From contig JADFQJ010000004.1 of the NCBI GenBank assembly GCA_022561875.1, forward strand, positions 1 to 64,000: DNA of 64,000 nt, in the 5' to 3' direction. The DNA is from Bacteroidota bacterium (GTDB lineage: Bacteria > Bacteroidota > Bacteroidia > Bacteroidales > VadinHA17). Shown here piece after piece: positions 45,091 to 54,722 of the stretch; within the stretch, counting starts at the first letter, position 1, and the number at the start of each line of letters is the position of its first letter. The position numbers and the translations under genes are program-made. The notes beneath the pieces were generated by a model, which saw only the letters and a list, made by a program, of their open reading frames with translations, made no database searches and had not been told where the DNA came from.

Positions 45091-45972
45091 TTATTTGCTA
45101 TCTGCTCCGGTTTCTTCTTTCTTATCTTCAGTTTCTTGCTTAACATCACCTGTTTTGGGAAGATCTTTTCCGAAAGTTTCAGGTTTTGGTTTCTTCGCCT
45201 GAATTTTCTTTGTCTTAGTTTCTTGCTTTTCTTGCTTTTCTGCTATATCATTCTTCTTTGCGCCAACTTCTTTTTCTTTTTCCATTTTTCTCTCACTTAA
45301 TCCTTCTTCAATGGCATTTGCCATGATATCAATTATAAGGGAGATTGATTTGGAAGCATCATCATTTGCAGGAATCGGGAAATCGATATTTGACGGGTCG
45401 GAGTTAGTATCCACCATTGCGATTACCGGAATAGTCAACCGCATAGCTTCTCTAACGGCAATATGTTCCTTAGAAATATCAACTATAAAAAGAACTGCAG
45501 GAAGACGTGTAAGATCTGATATACTGCCAAGCTGTTTTTCAAGTTTGGCCCTTTGCCGCTTAATTTGAAGCCTTTCTCTTTTTGACAGGCTTTCATAAGC
45601 TCCATCAGCTGTTTTTTTATCAATAGCTGACATTTTCTTAACAGCTTTACGGATGGTTGGGAAATTGGTGAGCATGCCTCCAGGCCATCTCTCTGTCACA
45701 TAAGGCATACCGGTTTTTTTGATCCTTTCAGCAATTATTTCCCTGGCTTGTTTTTTTGTTGCTACAAACAGAATTTTTCTGCCTGATTTAGCAATTTGTT
45801 TCAGTGCTGAAGCTGCTTCTTCAATCTTGACAACAGTCTTCTCCAGGTCGATAATGTGGATACCATTACGTTCCATAAAGATATATGGGGCCATATTGGG
45901 ATTCCATTTTCTTTTCAGGTGACCGAAATGAACACCGGCATCTAGTAATTCTTTAAAATTGGTTCTTGGCAT
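45091..45972 (-). CDS. rpsB: 30S ribosomal protein S2
   Basis: Start placed at MPRTNFKELLDAGVHFGHLKRKWNPNMAPYIF (45972); long Lys/Glu-rich C-terminal extension. Confidence 0.95.
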   Translation of the reverse strand: MPRTNFKELLDAGVHFGHLKRKWNPNMAPYIFMERNGIHIIDLEKTVVKIEEAASALKQIAKSGRKILFVATKKQAREIIAERIKKTGMPYVTERWPGGMLTNFPTIRKAVKKMSAIDKKTADGAYESLSKRERLQIKRQRAKLEKQLGSISDLTRLPAVLFIVDISKEHIAVREAMRLTIPVIAMVDTNSDPSNIDFPIPANDDASKSISLIIDIMANAIEEGLSERKMEKEKEVGAKKNDIAEKQEKQETKTKKIQAKKPKPETFGKDLPKTGDVKQETEDKKEETGADSK

Positions 45973-46073
45973 TTGTTGAAAATTTAAGTTTACATTCTTA
46001 TTCATCAATTGTAAGGTAGCCCCTGGGAACCGGGAGTCCTGGCAATTTAGATACTAAACTCACTCGTATTAAG

Positions 46074-46460
46074 CTATCGTTTACTGAATTGAAATTTCTT
46101 TCTGGCGCCGGGTTGACCGGGTTTTTTCCTTTCTACATGGCGTGGATCTCTGGTTAGATAACCATTGGAACGAAGAGCCGGTCTGTGTTCCGGGTCAATT
46201 TTAACCAATGCTCTGGCAATGGCAAGACGTAATGCTTCTGCCTGACCATTTACTCCTCCGCCTTTCAGGTTGGCTTTAATATCGTACTTGTTGGTTGATT
46301 CAACAAGAACTAATGGTTCCATGATCCGGTTATGAAGTTGTTTGGTAGGAAAGAATTTCGTAAAGTCCCTGTTATTTACGGTAATATTTCCTTTGCCTTC
46401 AACAATATATATCCTTGCAACTGCAGATTTCCGACGACCGATGGTGTTAACGACTTCCAT
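46074..46460 (-). CDS. rpsI: 30S ribosomal protein S9
   Basis: NTIGRRKSAVARIYI...GQAEALRLAIARALV...RRALRSNGYLTRDPRxVERKKPGQPGARKKFQFSKR-type C-terminus. Confidence 0.96.
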   Translation of the reverse strand: MEVVNTIGRRKSAVARIYIVEGKGNITVNNRDFTKFFPTKQLHNRIMEPLVLVESTNKYDIKANLKGGGVNGQAEALRLAIARALVKIDPEHRPALRSNGYLTRDPRHVERKKPGQPGARKKFQFSKR

Positions 46461-46465
46461 ATTTT

Positions 46466-46921
46466 TTATTTAATAGAATTCAGATTGATTTTTTCAGGTT
46501 TTTGGGCTTCATGTGGATGTTCCTGTCCGGAGAAAACATACAGGTTTCTATAAATAGCACTCCCAAGACGATTCTTTGGAAGCATCCCTTTCACAGCATG
46601 TTCAATTACTTTTATGGGTTTTTTGTTAAGAACATATTCAATAGTTTGGATTTTTTGTCCCCCAGGGTAGCCAGAGTAGCTTATGTATTTTTTATTGGTC
46701 AACTTATTACCTGTGAGCTTTACTTTTTCAGCATTGATAACTATAACACTATCACCGCAATCAACATGAGGTGTGAAGTAAGGCTTGTGCTTTCCACGCA
46801 AGATAAATGCTACTTTCGAAGCCAGGCGACCTAAAACTTCATTCTCAGCATCAATCAATATCCATTCCCTTTTAACTGTCTTTTTGTTGGCTGAAATGGT
46901 CTTATAACTTTTAGTATCCAC
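46466..46921 (-). CDS. rplM: 50S ribosomal protein L13
   Basis: REWILIDAENEVLGRLASKVAFILRGKHKPYFTPHVDCGDSVIVINAEKVKLTGNK...VKGMLPKNRLG. Confidence 0.96.
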   Translation of the reverse strand: MDTKSYKTISANKKTVKREWILIDAENEVLGRLASKVAFILRGKHKPYFTPHVDCGDSVIVINAEKVKLTGNKLTNKKYISYSGYPGGQKIQTIEYVLNKKPIKVIEHAVKGMLPKNRLGSAIYRNLYVFSGQEHPHEAQKPEKINLNSIK

Positions 46922-47103
46922 TTTGTCCCTAAGTTTTTAATTAATACGTCAATACAATCTCAAACATGCTGAAATTGCGGTTTGCAAAAATACAATTATT
47001 TTTATTATTACAAGAATAAAAGCAATAAATTATCTTTAATAAAAAAGAGGGTGAAATATTTATTGATTATTATCTTTGTTATTTTAGTTAGGCTGTTGGC
47101 TAT

Positions 47104-48699
47104 ATGTTTAATCACCGAATAATTAACCATTCCAATATTTATTTTTCAGGTCTGATCCTTCTTGCTGTTTCATTACCTCTTTCGCAGTTTGCATTGAGTG
47201 TTTCAATATTCATCCTTCTGGGTAACTGGATACTTGAAGGTGAATTCAGAAAGAAGATCAACATATTAAGATACAAGGGTAGTATCCTGGTCATTTCCTC
47301 AATTGTAATCATTCATATTATCTGGCTTTTAAATACCGGTGACCTTCACACCGGCTTACATGACATTAAGATAAAATCACCTCTTTTGGTTTTACCAATG
47401 ATAATAGGAACATCAATTGGATTAAATAATAAACAAATCAGGACAATTTTTTTATTTTTTATTGCTGCGGTTACAGTTGCATCATTGATCATTACTTATA
47501 TATTCTTTGGTTTTGCCGGGGTTGAAGTGACGGATATAAAAGAGGCATCGATTTTTATTTCACACATCCGTTTTTCTCTGATGGTCAACGTTGCCATTTT
47601 TGTCCTCGCCCTGTTTGTATTTAATAATCCATATTGTGTCCCATCAGGGAGTGTAAAAATAATTTTCCTGACAACATTATTATGGCTGATCATTTTCCTG
47701 GTCTTGTTCCAAACGCTAACAGGAATATTGATTTTCATTGTCATCGGCTACTTCCTGGTAATGAATTCGCTTCTTGCAATTAAAAATTTTATTATCAGGT
47801 ATTCTCTGATTGTTCTGCTAATTATAATTCCTCTTGCATCTGTCGCTGTAATTCACCGGGAAGTTGTTAAATATTATGATGTGGAAGAAATAATACCAGA
47901 TTCATTAGCTGTTTTTACGGTTAATAATGGCGTATATCAACATGACATTAGCAGGGAAGAAATAGAAAACGGAAAATTTGTATGGATATATGTTTGCGAA
48001 GATGAGATCAGGGAAGAGTGGAATAATAAAAGTGAATTTAAGTACGACAGCTATGATCTTAAGGGTCAGGAAATCAGATTTACTCTGGTGAGATATCTTA
48101 CCTCAAAAGGACTGAAAAAAGATTCAGCCGGAGTATGGAACCTGTCAGATAATGACATTCGCAATATTGAAAAGGGAATTGCCAACTATATCTATTCAAA
48201 CAAATTTAGTGCTAAAGCGTTGATATATAGTATTATTTGGGAGTTTGACCGTTACCGGAAAGGACTTAACCCAAGCGGTCATTCGATAACTCAAAGAATA
48301 GAATTTTGGAAAACGGGACTGGAATTGGTAAAACAAAATTTTTGGTTTGGCGTAGGTACGGGAGATCTGCAGGGAGCATTTGATGAGCAATATGAGAAGG
48401 ATGATTCAGTTCTGGAACCGGATTGGAGACTGCGGGCACATAACCAGTTCTTGACTTTTTTTATTGCTTTTGGAGTTTTTGGATTTTTGTATTGTACTTT
48501 TACCCTGTTTGCCCCTGTAGTATTTGAAAAGAAGTATCAAAACCTTTTTTTTATGACACTCTTTTCAATTGGAATTTTATCTTTCCTCAATGAAGATACG
48601 CTTGAAACGCATGTCGGTGCAACCTTTTTCGCGTTTTTTTATGCATTGTTACTTTTTGGATTAAAAAATGAAAGTAGAAATAAAGAAAATATATTATGA
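47104..48699 (+). CDS. O-antigen ligase family membrane protein
   Basis: 531 aa, multiple TMs; QRIEFWKTGLELVKQNFWFGVGTGDLQGAFDEQYE...LRAHNQFLTFFIAFGVFGF. Confidence 0.82.
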   Translation: MFNHRIINHSNIYFSGLILLAVSLPLSQFALSVSIFILLGNWILEGEFRKKINILRYKGSILVISSIVIIHIIWLLNTGDLHTGLHDIKIKSPLLVLPMIIGTSIGLNNKQIRTIFLFFIAAVTVASLIITYIFFGFAGVEVTDIKEASIFISHIRFSLMVNVAIFVLALFVFNNPYCVPSGSVKIIFLTTLLWLIIFLVLFQTLTGILIFIVIGYFLVMNSLLAIKNFIIRYSLIVLLIIIPLASVAVIHREVVKYYDVEEIIPDSLAVFTVNNGVYQHDISREEIENGKFVWIYVCEDEIREEWNNKSEFKYDSYDLKGQEIRFTLVRYLTSKGLKKDSAGVWNLSDNDIRNIEKGIANYIYSNKFSAKALIYSIIWEFDRYRKGLNPSGHSITQRIEFWKTGLELVKQNFWFGVGTGDLQGAFDEQYEKDDSVLEPDWRLRAHNQFLTFFIAFGVFGFLYCTFTLFAPVVFEKKYQNLFFMTLFSIGILSFLNEDTLETHVGATFFAFFYALLLFGLKNESRNKENIL

Positions 48700-49163
48700 A
48701 CCATGATCTGTTAATGAAAAAAGCCATTGTTCTCTCGATTAAGAGTGTTGAAAATGGCGGAGGTCCTTTTGGTGCTGTGATATCAATGAATGGTGAAATA
48801 ATATCAAAATCTGCCAATCGGGTTACACAAGATAATGACCCCACTGCCCATGCTGAGATTTTAGCTATAAGGGAAGCCGCGGAAAAGCTTAAAACATTTA
48901 ACCTCAATGGCTGTACAATCTATTGTTCATGTGAGCCTTGTCCGATGTGTTTTGGTGCAATATACTGGGCCGGGATAGATAAGATATATTTTGCCGGCAG
49001 CAGATCTGATGCAAAAGATCACGGGTTCGGTGACAAACATTTATATGAAGAGATTAAACTGCCGGCCGGACAAAGAGAAATTTCCTTTCAACAATTATTA
49101 AGAAAGGAGGCCCTGGTGGCATTTAAAAAATGGGATGAGAACGATGAAAAAATCGAGTACTAA
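48696..49163 (+). CDS. nucleoside/guanine deaminase (cytidine deaminase-like fold)
   Basis: DPTAHAEILAIREAA and CSCEPCPMCFGAIYWAGIDKIYFAGSRSDAKDHGFGD; overlaps upstream stop by 4 nt. Confidence 0.88.
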   Translation: MNHDLLMKKAIVLSIKSVENGGGPFGAVISMNGEIISKSANRVTQDNDPTAHAEILAIREAAEKLKTFNLNGCTIYCSCEPCPMCFGAIYWAGIDKIYFAGSRSDAKDHGFGDKHLYEEIKLPAGQREISFQQLLRKEALVAFKKWDENDEKIEY

Positions 49164-49675
49164 TGAAAGATAAGTTATCTAAAGAATTTTTCGTGAGAGA
49201 TGTACTGGAAGTTGCTCCTGAATTGTTAGGCCAATATCTGGTTAGAAATTATGAAACCGGCGGATCATACAGGTATCTTATTACAGAGGTTGAGGCATAC
49301 AGAGGGGAGGAAGATAAAGCTTGTCATGCAAGTAAAGGGCGAACAAAACGTACTGAGATCATGTATCATGAAGGTGGTGGTATTTATGTTTATCTTGTTT
49401 ATGGAATGTACTGGATGCTGAATTTTGTTACAGGAGAAAAAGATAATCCACAAGCAATATTAATAAGAGGCGTGAAGGATTTCCATGGGCCAGGGGTATT
49501 AACAAGAGAATTAAAAATCAGCAACTCTTTCTATGGTGAGGATCTTAATTGTTCACAAAGAATATGGGTCGAGAAGAGTCAGGGTAACCACGGTTTTTCT
49601 GTTGCACCAAGAATAGGGATAAATTATGCCGGTGATGAATGGAAAAATAAACCCTGGAGATTTATTTTAAAGTAA
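49163..49675 (+). CDS. DNA-3-methyladenine glycosylase (AAG/MPG family)
   Basis: LEVAPELLGQYLVRN...ITEVEAYRGEEDKACHASKGRTKRTEIMYHEGGGIYVYLVYGMYWMLNFV; starts on the last base of the deaminase stop. Confidence 0.9.
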   Translation: MKDKLSKEFFVRDVLEVAPELLGQYLVRNYETGGSYRYLITEVEAYRGEEDKACHASKGRTKRTEIMYHEGGGIYVYLVYGMYWMLNFVTGEKDNPQAILIRGVKDFHGPGVLTRELKISNSFYGEDLNCSQRIWVEKSQGNHGFSVAPRIGINYAGDEWKNKPWRFILK

Positions 49676-49748
49676 ATTAAAGGGCTATAACGATGGCGGA
49701 CGGGTAGTCCTGATTTTATGAATTTTATACATTGGTTAGGTAATAGCG

Positions 49749-50909
49749 ATGATTAAAAAAAGAAAATATAGATCAGGAATCAGATTATTTTTTATTTTTT
49801 TCATTTCCTTTCTTATAACTGATTCGTATTGCCAGCTTGACAATAAGGCTTTTTATTTACCTTCCTCATTTCAGGCAGAAAAAGGCAAGTGCCTGTATTT
49901 CAGTTTTTCAAATTTAAATTTTACAAAGAACAATGAATATTTCAATAAAATTGCAGATGGTTATACTTTGTTTGGATACCAGGTAAATCCGGAAGTTGTA
50001 TTTTTTCCTTCTGAAAATATTGGTATACGGGCAGGGATTTTTGTTTGGAAGGATTTTGGAAATAATAAATATTCGGAATTAGCTCCAACCTATTCTGTTT
50101 CTATTAGAAAAGACTCTCTTTCTTTTATTTTTGGGAAGTTAGATGGGAGCCTGAAACACAGGCTAATAGAGCCCCTGTATGACTTCGAGAATATTTTTAC
50201 CGATCGTTTGGAAGATGGAATCCAGGTAATATATAACCATAGCTTGTTTTATCTCGATTTATGGATAAATTGGGAACATATGCTTTATAGGGGAGAAATG
50301 GAACAAGAAAAAGTATCCGTAGGAATTTCAGGAGTGGTAAAGATTCTTGACAGGGAAAGATTTGTTCTGGATATTCCGGTACAAGTTTTTGGGATGCATA
50401 AAGGAGGACAGATTGATGCCTCACCTCTTCCTTTAAAAACAGTTTTCAACTCTGCTGTTGGTTTAAGTTTTCAATGGAATTCAGAAAATAACTCTTTTTT
50501 TCAGGGTTTCAGGACAGATAATTACTTTATATTTTATGATGATATTTCATTTGAAAAGACAGATGCTTTCAGCAATGGATATGGAACTTATCTGAACCTG
50601 ACTTTTTTGACAAAATATTTCGATTTGATGCTAAGTTATTGGAAGGGCAATAAATATATTTCACACCATGGCGGAGCCCTATACAATTCCAGATCAACTA
50701 CATTTAAATATCCTGATTTTGTTGATCCGAACCGGGAATTATTCATAATACGGTTTTTACAGGAAATCAGAATTATGAAAAACCTTTACATTACTGCAAG
50801 AATAGAACCTTTATATGATTTTAATTCGGGTAAAATTGAATTTTCACATGGCTTATATATCAATTATAAACAAAATTTTTTATTGAAAAAATCAATTAAA
50901 ACCCCGTGA
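49749..50909 (+). CDS. hypothetical secreted/outer-membrane beta-barrel-like protein
   Basis: 386 aa with signal peptide (FFIFFISFLITDSYCQ) and alternating aromatic beta-strands. Confidence 0.6.
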   Translation: MIKKRKYRSGIRLFFIFFISFLITDSYCQLDNKAFYLPSSFQAEKGKCLYFSFSNLNFTKNNEYFNKIADGYTLFGYQVNPEVVFFPSENIGIRAGIFVWKDFGNNKYSELAPTYSVSIRKDSLSFIFGKLDGSLKHRLIEPLYDFENIFTDRLEDGIQVIYNHSLFYLDLWINWEHMLYRGEMEQEKVSVGISGVVKILDRERFVLDIPVQVFGMHKGGQIDASPLPLKTVFNSAVGLSFQWNSENNSFFQGFRTDNYFIFYDDISFEKTDAFSNGYGTYLNLTFLTKYFDLMLSYWKGNKYISHHGGALYNSRSTTFKYPDFVDPNRELFIIRFLQEIRIMKNLYITARIEPLYDFNSGKIEFSHGLYINYKQNFLLKKSIKTP

Positions 50910-50932
50910 GAATTTAAAATTTTATAAATAAA

Positions 50933-53900
50933 ATGAAACAATTCAATTTCTACAATATACTGGCCGGTTGGTTTATCTTTTTTATTGCCGCCATAGTTTA
51001 TTTGCTGACCATTGAACCAACTGCCAGCTTCTGGGATTGTGGAGAATTTATTGCTTCTTCCTACAAACTCGAGGTTGGACATCCGCCGGGAGCTCCGTTT
51101 TTTATGTTACTTGCCCGGTTTTTTTCTTTGTTTGCCGGAAGTGATGTAACCAGAGTGGCTGCAATGATCAATTCATTATCAGCGCTTGCAAGTGCGTTTA
51201 CAATTCTTTTCCTGTTCTGGACAATCACACACCTTGCCGGGAAGTTTTTTGTAAAAAGTGAGAATAAAAGCATAGCGGATCATATCTTAATCCTGGGCAG
51301 CGGATTGATGGGCGCCCTGGCTTATACTTTCTCTGACACATTCTGGTTTTCTGCTGTTGAAGGGGAGGTGTATGCAACCTCTTCCCTGTTTACAGCCGTG
51401 GTGTTCTGGGCTATTCTCAAGTGGGAAAACATTGCCGATGAGAAATACGCTAACCGGTGGCTAATTCTTATCGGTTACCTGATGGGCTTGTCGATAGGGG
51501 TTCATCTTTTAAACCTTCTTGCTGTACCGGCGATTGTTTTCGTTTATTATTTCCGGAAACACAAGTCTTCAAAAACAGGTATCACTATCGCAGCACTGAT
51601 ATCCATTGTAATACTCGGGACAATTATGTATCTGATAATTCCGGGTGTTGTGAAGCTGGCAACAATATTTGAACTCCTTTGTGTGAACGTATTTCATCTT
51701 CCATATCACTCAGGTGCAATTGTTTATATCATTATATTGATAACCGCTTTTACCTGGGGTATACGATATACAATTAAGAAACAGAAAGTAGTACTAAACA
51801 CAATTCTTACCGGTATAGCAGTGATACTGATTGGCTATTCTTCTTATACCCTGATTTTGATACGGTCTGAAGCAAATCCTCCAATGGATCAGAGTAATCC
51901 TGATAATTTGTTCTCTTTACTATCATATCTGAACAGGGAACAATATGGCGACCGTCCCTTAATTCACGGACAATATTACAATGCCCCGATAACAGATATT
52001 AAAGATGGGAAACGGATATATACCAGGAAAGACGGAAAATATGTAATTACAATGAGGAAACCGGAATATGTGTATGACAACAGGTTTACTACACTGTTTC
52101 CAAGAATGTATGGCAGGAAAGATCAGCATGTCAGGGATTATAAGGAATGGGCAACGATCAGGGGTACAAGTATAACTCTACTTGACGGGCAGGGTGGATC
52201 GCGTCAGGTGAATAAACCTGCATTTGGTGAGAATTTGAAATTCTTTTTTAAATACCAGCTCGGGCACATGTACTTCAGGTATTTTATGTGGAATTTTGCC
52301 GGCCGGCAAAATGATATTCAGGGACACGGAAGTATTCTTGAAGGTAACTGGCTGAGCGGAATAAGAGCTCTGGATGAATTGCGGCTGGGAGACCAGGACA
52401 ACCTGCCCGGTCATCTAAAAAGCAATCCCGCAATGAACAGATATTATTTCCTTCCGTTAATATTTGGGTTATTTGGCTTTTTCTATCAATATAGCAGGAA
52501 TAAAAAGAATTTCCGGGTAGTTATGCTGCTGTTCTTTTTCACAGGGATCGCTGTTGTAATTTATCTTAACCAAACACCCCATCAACCCAGGGAAAGGGAT
52601 TATGCCTATGCCGGTTCTTTTTATGCTTTCAGTATATGGATAGGGCTTGGAGTGCTTGCTTTTGCCGCGTACCTGAAGAAAATATTGCCCGGCCCCCTGA
52701 GTGTAGGAATTTCCGTTATGATTAGTTTTGTATGTGTACCGGTTCTGATGGCCGTAGAAAACTGGGATGATCACGATCGGTCAGGAAGATATACAGTCCG
52801 CGATTTCGCCGCCAATTACCTGAATTCATGTGCACCAAATGCGATATTATTCACTAATGGCGACAATGATACTTTCCCCCTTTGGTATGCCCAGGAGGTT
52901 GAGGGTATACGAACAGATGTGCGTGTAGTGAATCTCAGCTACCTGGGAGCAGATTGGTATATTGATCAAATGAAAACAAAGGCTTATGAATCTGATCCGC
53001 TCCCATTTTCTTTGACAAAAGAAAAATATGAACAGGGGACGAGAGATATTGTATTGTTTGACAGCAAAGTGGAAGGTTATTATGATCTCAAAAAGCTCAT
53101 AGATTTTGTCGCCAGCGATAGCAGGAAAACAAAAATAAGGTCACCATTCGCAAGAGATGAACTTATTGATTATTTTCCAACAAATAAGTTCCTGCTAAAG
53201 ATCGATTCTGTACAGATCATGAATACGGGAACGGTACCTGACAGGTTAGCCGGAAATATTGTGAAAGAAATGAAGTGGGAATATCCTTCGGAATTTGTGT
53301 ATAAAAATGACTTGATTGTCCTTGATTTGCTGGCAACCAACAATTGGGAACGACCGGTTTACATAGCTATAACAGTTCCCGGATCAGCATACATGGGACT
53401 GGAGGAATATTTTCAGGTGGAGGGCCTTGCTTATCGCATTGTTCCGGTAAAAGTTGATGAAACAGATGGTTTTTACGGCAGGATTGAATCGGAAATAATG
53501 TATGAAAATCTGATGAACAAATTCAAATGGGGTGGCGTTACCGATCCTGAAGTTTATCTGGATGATATTAATAAAAGAATGCTCTCTAATTTCCGTAGTT
53601 CGTTTACCAGACTTGCTTTGAAATTAATAAAGGAAGAAAAAAAAGATTTAGCCGGAAAAGTAATGGAGCGGAATATGGAACTTTTTCCTGATGAAAGAGT
53701 TCCGTTTGGATATTTCTCAATTCAGATACCGGAAGCATATTACAAGCTTGGAAATATTGAAGAAGCGAATAAGGTTGTAACGGAGATAGCAGATATATAT
53801 ATTTCAGAACTGGACTATTACTTTTCCCTTGAAAGGAGGTTTTCAAAAACTTTGCAAAGGGAAAAGCAGTTAGGACTTCAGATACTGCAGGAAATGATTC

Positions 53901-53992
53901 AGATAACCGCAGCATTCCAACAAGATGAACTTAACAGGCAACTGAAAGAAAAGTTCGATACTTTTTATGCATTGTACATGAAAGGAGCATGA
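50933..53992 (+). CDS. DUF2723 domain membrane protein (putative O-mannosyltransferase-like)
   Basis: 1019 aa; LTIEPTASFWDCGEFIASSYKLEVGHPPGAPFFMLLARFFSLFAG; TPHQPRERDYAYAGSFYAFSIWIGLG; LFTNGDNDTFPLWYAQEVEGIRTDVRVVNLSYLGADWYIDQM. Confidence 0.93.
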   Translation: MKQFNFYNILAGWFIFFIAAIVYLLTIEPTASFWDCGEFIASSYKLEVGHPPGAPFFMLLARFFSLFAGSDVTRVAAMINSLSALASAFTILFLFWTITHLAGKFFVKSENKSIADHILILGSGLMGALAYTFSDTFWFSAVEGEVYATSSLFTAVVFWAILKWENIADEKYANRWLILIGYLMGLSIGVHLLNLLAVPAIVFVYYFRKHKSSKTGITIAALISIVILGTIMYLIIPGVVKLATIFELLCVNVFHLPYHSGAIVYIIILITAFTWGIRYTIKKQKVVLNTILTGIAVILIGYSSYTLILIRSEANPPMDQSNPDNLFSLLSYLNREQYGDRPLIHGQYYNAPITDIKDGKRIYTRKDGKYVITMRKPEYVYDNRFTTLFPRMYGRKDQHVRDYKEWATIRGTSITLLDGQGGSRQVNKPAFGENLKFFFKYQLGHMYFRYFMWNFAGRQNDIQGHGSILEGNWLSGIRALDELRLGDQDNLPGHLKSNPAMNRYYFLPLIFGLFGFFYQYSRNKKNFRVVMLLFFFTGIAVVIYLNQTPHQPRERDYAYAGSFYAFSIWIGLGVLAFAAYLKKILPGPLSVGISVMISFVCVPVLMAVENWDDHDRSGRYTVRDFAANYLNSCAPNAILFTNGDNDTFPLWYAQEVEGIRTDVRVVNLSYLGADWYIDQMKTKAYESDPLPFSLTKEKYEQGTRDIVLFDSKVEGYYDLKKLIDFVASDSRKTKIRSPFARDELIDYFPTNKFLLKIDSVQIMNTGTVPDRLAGNIVKEMKWEYPSEFVYKNDLIVLDLLATNNWERPVYIAITVPGSAYMGLEEYFQVEGLAYRIVPVKVDETDGFYGRIESEIMYENLMNKFKWGGVTDPEVYLDDINKRMLSNFRSSFTRLALKLIKEEKKDLAGKVMERNMELFPDERVPFGYFSIQIPEAYYKLGNIEEANKVVTEIADIYISELDYYFSLERRFSKTLQREKQLGLQILQEMIQITAAFQQDELNRQLKEKFDTFYALYMKGA

Positions 53993-53996
53993 TATT

Positions 53997-54626
53997 TTGA
54001 AAAGGTTATACCGGGAGCCACCAGTTTGGATCCGCAAATTATTTCCTGGTCTTATCTGGACCATTCCGAATGATAATAATGAAATATACCTGACTTTTGA
54101 CGATGGACCTGATCCTGAAGTTACTCCCTGGGTATTGGATTTATTGGCTAAGTATGATGCTAAAGCAACTTTTTTTTGTCTGGGAAGGAATGTTGAGAGA
54201 TATCCGGAAATATTTAAAAGAATATTGTGCGAGGGACATGCTGTCGGGAATCATTCATATAGTCATTTGGATGGGTGGAGAACCGGGGAAAAAAGGTATG
54301 TTAGAGATATTGAAAGAGCCGCTAAGTTAATTCAGAGTTCTTTGTTCAGACCGCCGTATGGCAGGATAAGGCCATTACAGATTAAAGCTTTGAAAGAGAA
54401 ATATCAGATTGTTATGTGGGATTTTATGAGTGGGGATTTTGTTAAACGGGAAACAAAAGGGAATTGCTTAAAAAACATTGAAAAATTTTGTCGAAGTGGT
54501 TCAATAGTGGTGTTTCATGACACAGCCAGTGCTCAAAGACATTTGACCTCTGTGTTACCGTGCTTTATTGACGGGTTTGTTAAGAAGGATTATATATTCA
54601 TTGCCGGTGACCTGGAAATTCCTTGA
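53997..54626 (+). CDS. polysaccharide deacetylase family protein
   Basis: EIYLTFDDGPDPEVTPWVLDLLAKYDAKATFFCLGRNVERYPEI...GHAVGNHSYSHLDG...FRPPYGR. Confidence 0.92.
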   Translation: MKRLYREPPVWIRKLFPGLIWTIPNDNNEIYLTFDDGPDPEVTPWVLDLLAKYDAKATFFCLGRNVERYPEIFKRILCEGHAVGNHSYSHLDGWRTGEKRYVRDIERAAKLIQSSLFRPPYGRIRPLQIKALKEKYQIVMWDFMSGDFVKRETKGNCLKNIEKFCRSGSIVVFHDTASAQRHLTSVLPCFIDGFVKKDYIFIAGDLEIP

Positions 54627-54722
54627 ATCCCCCTGGTTTGTTAAAAAAATGACTGGAAAAGAATCATTTATTGATCGGTAATTTTTTAAGTTTACCAGGT
54701 TTAATTATAATCAATTGAACTT

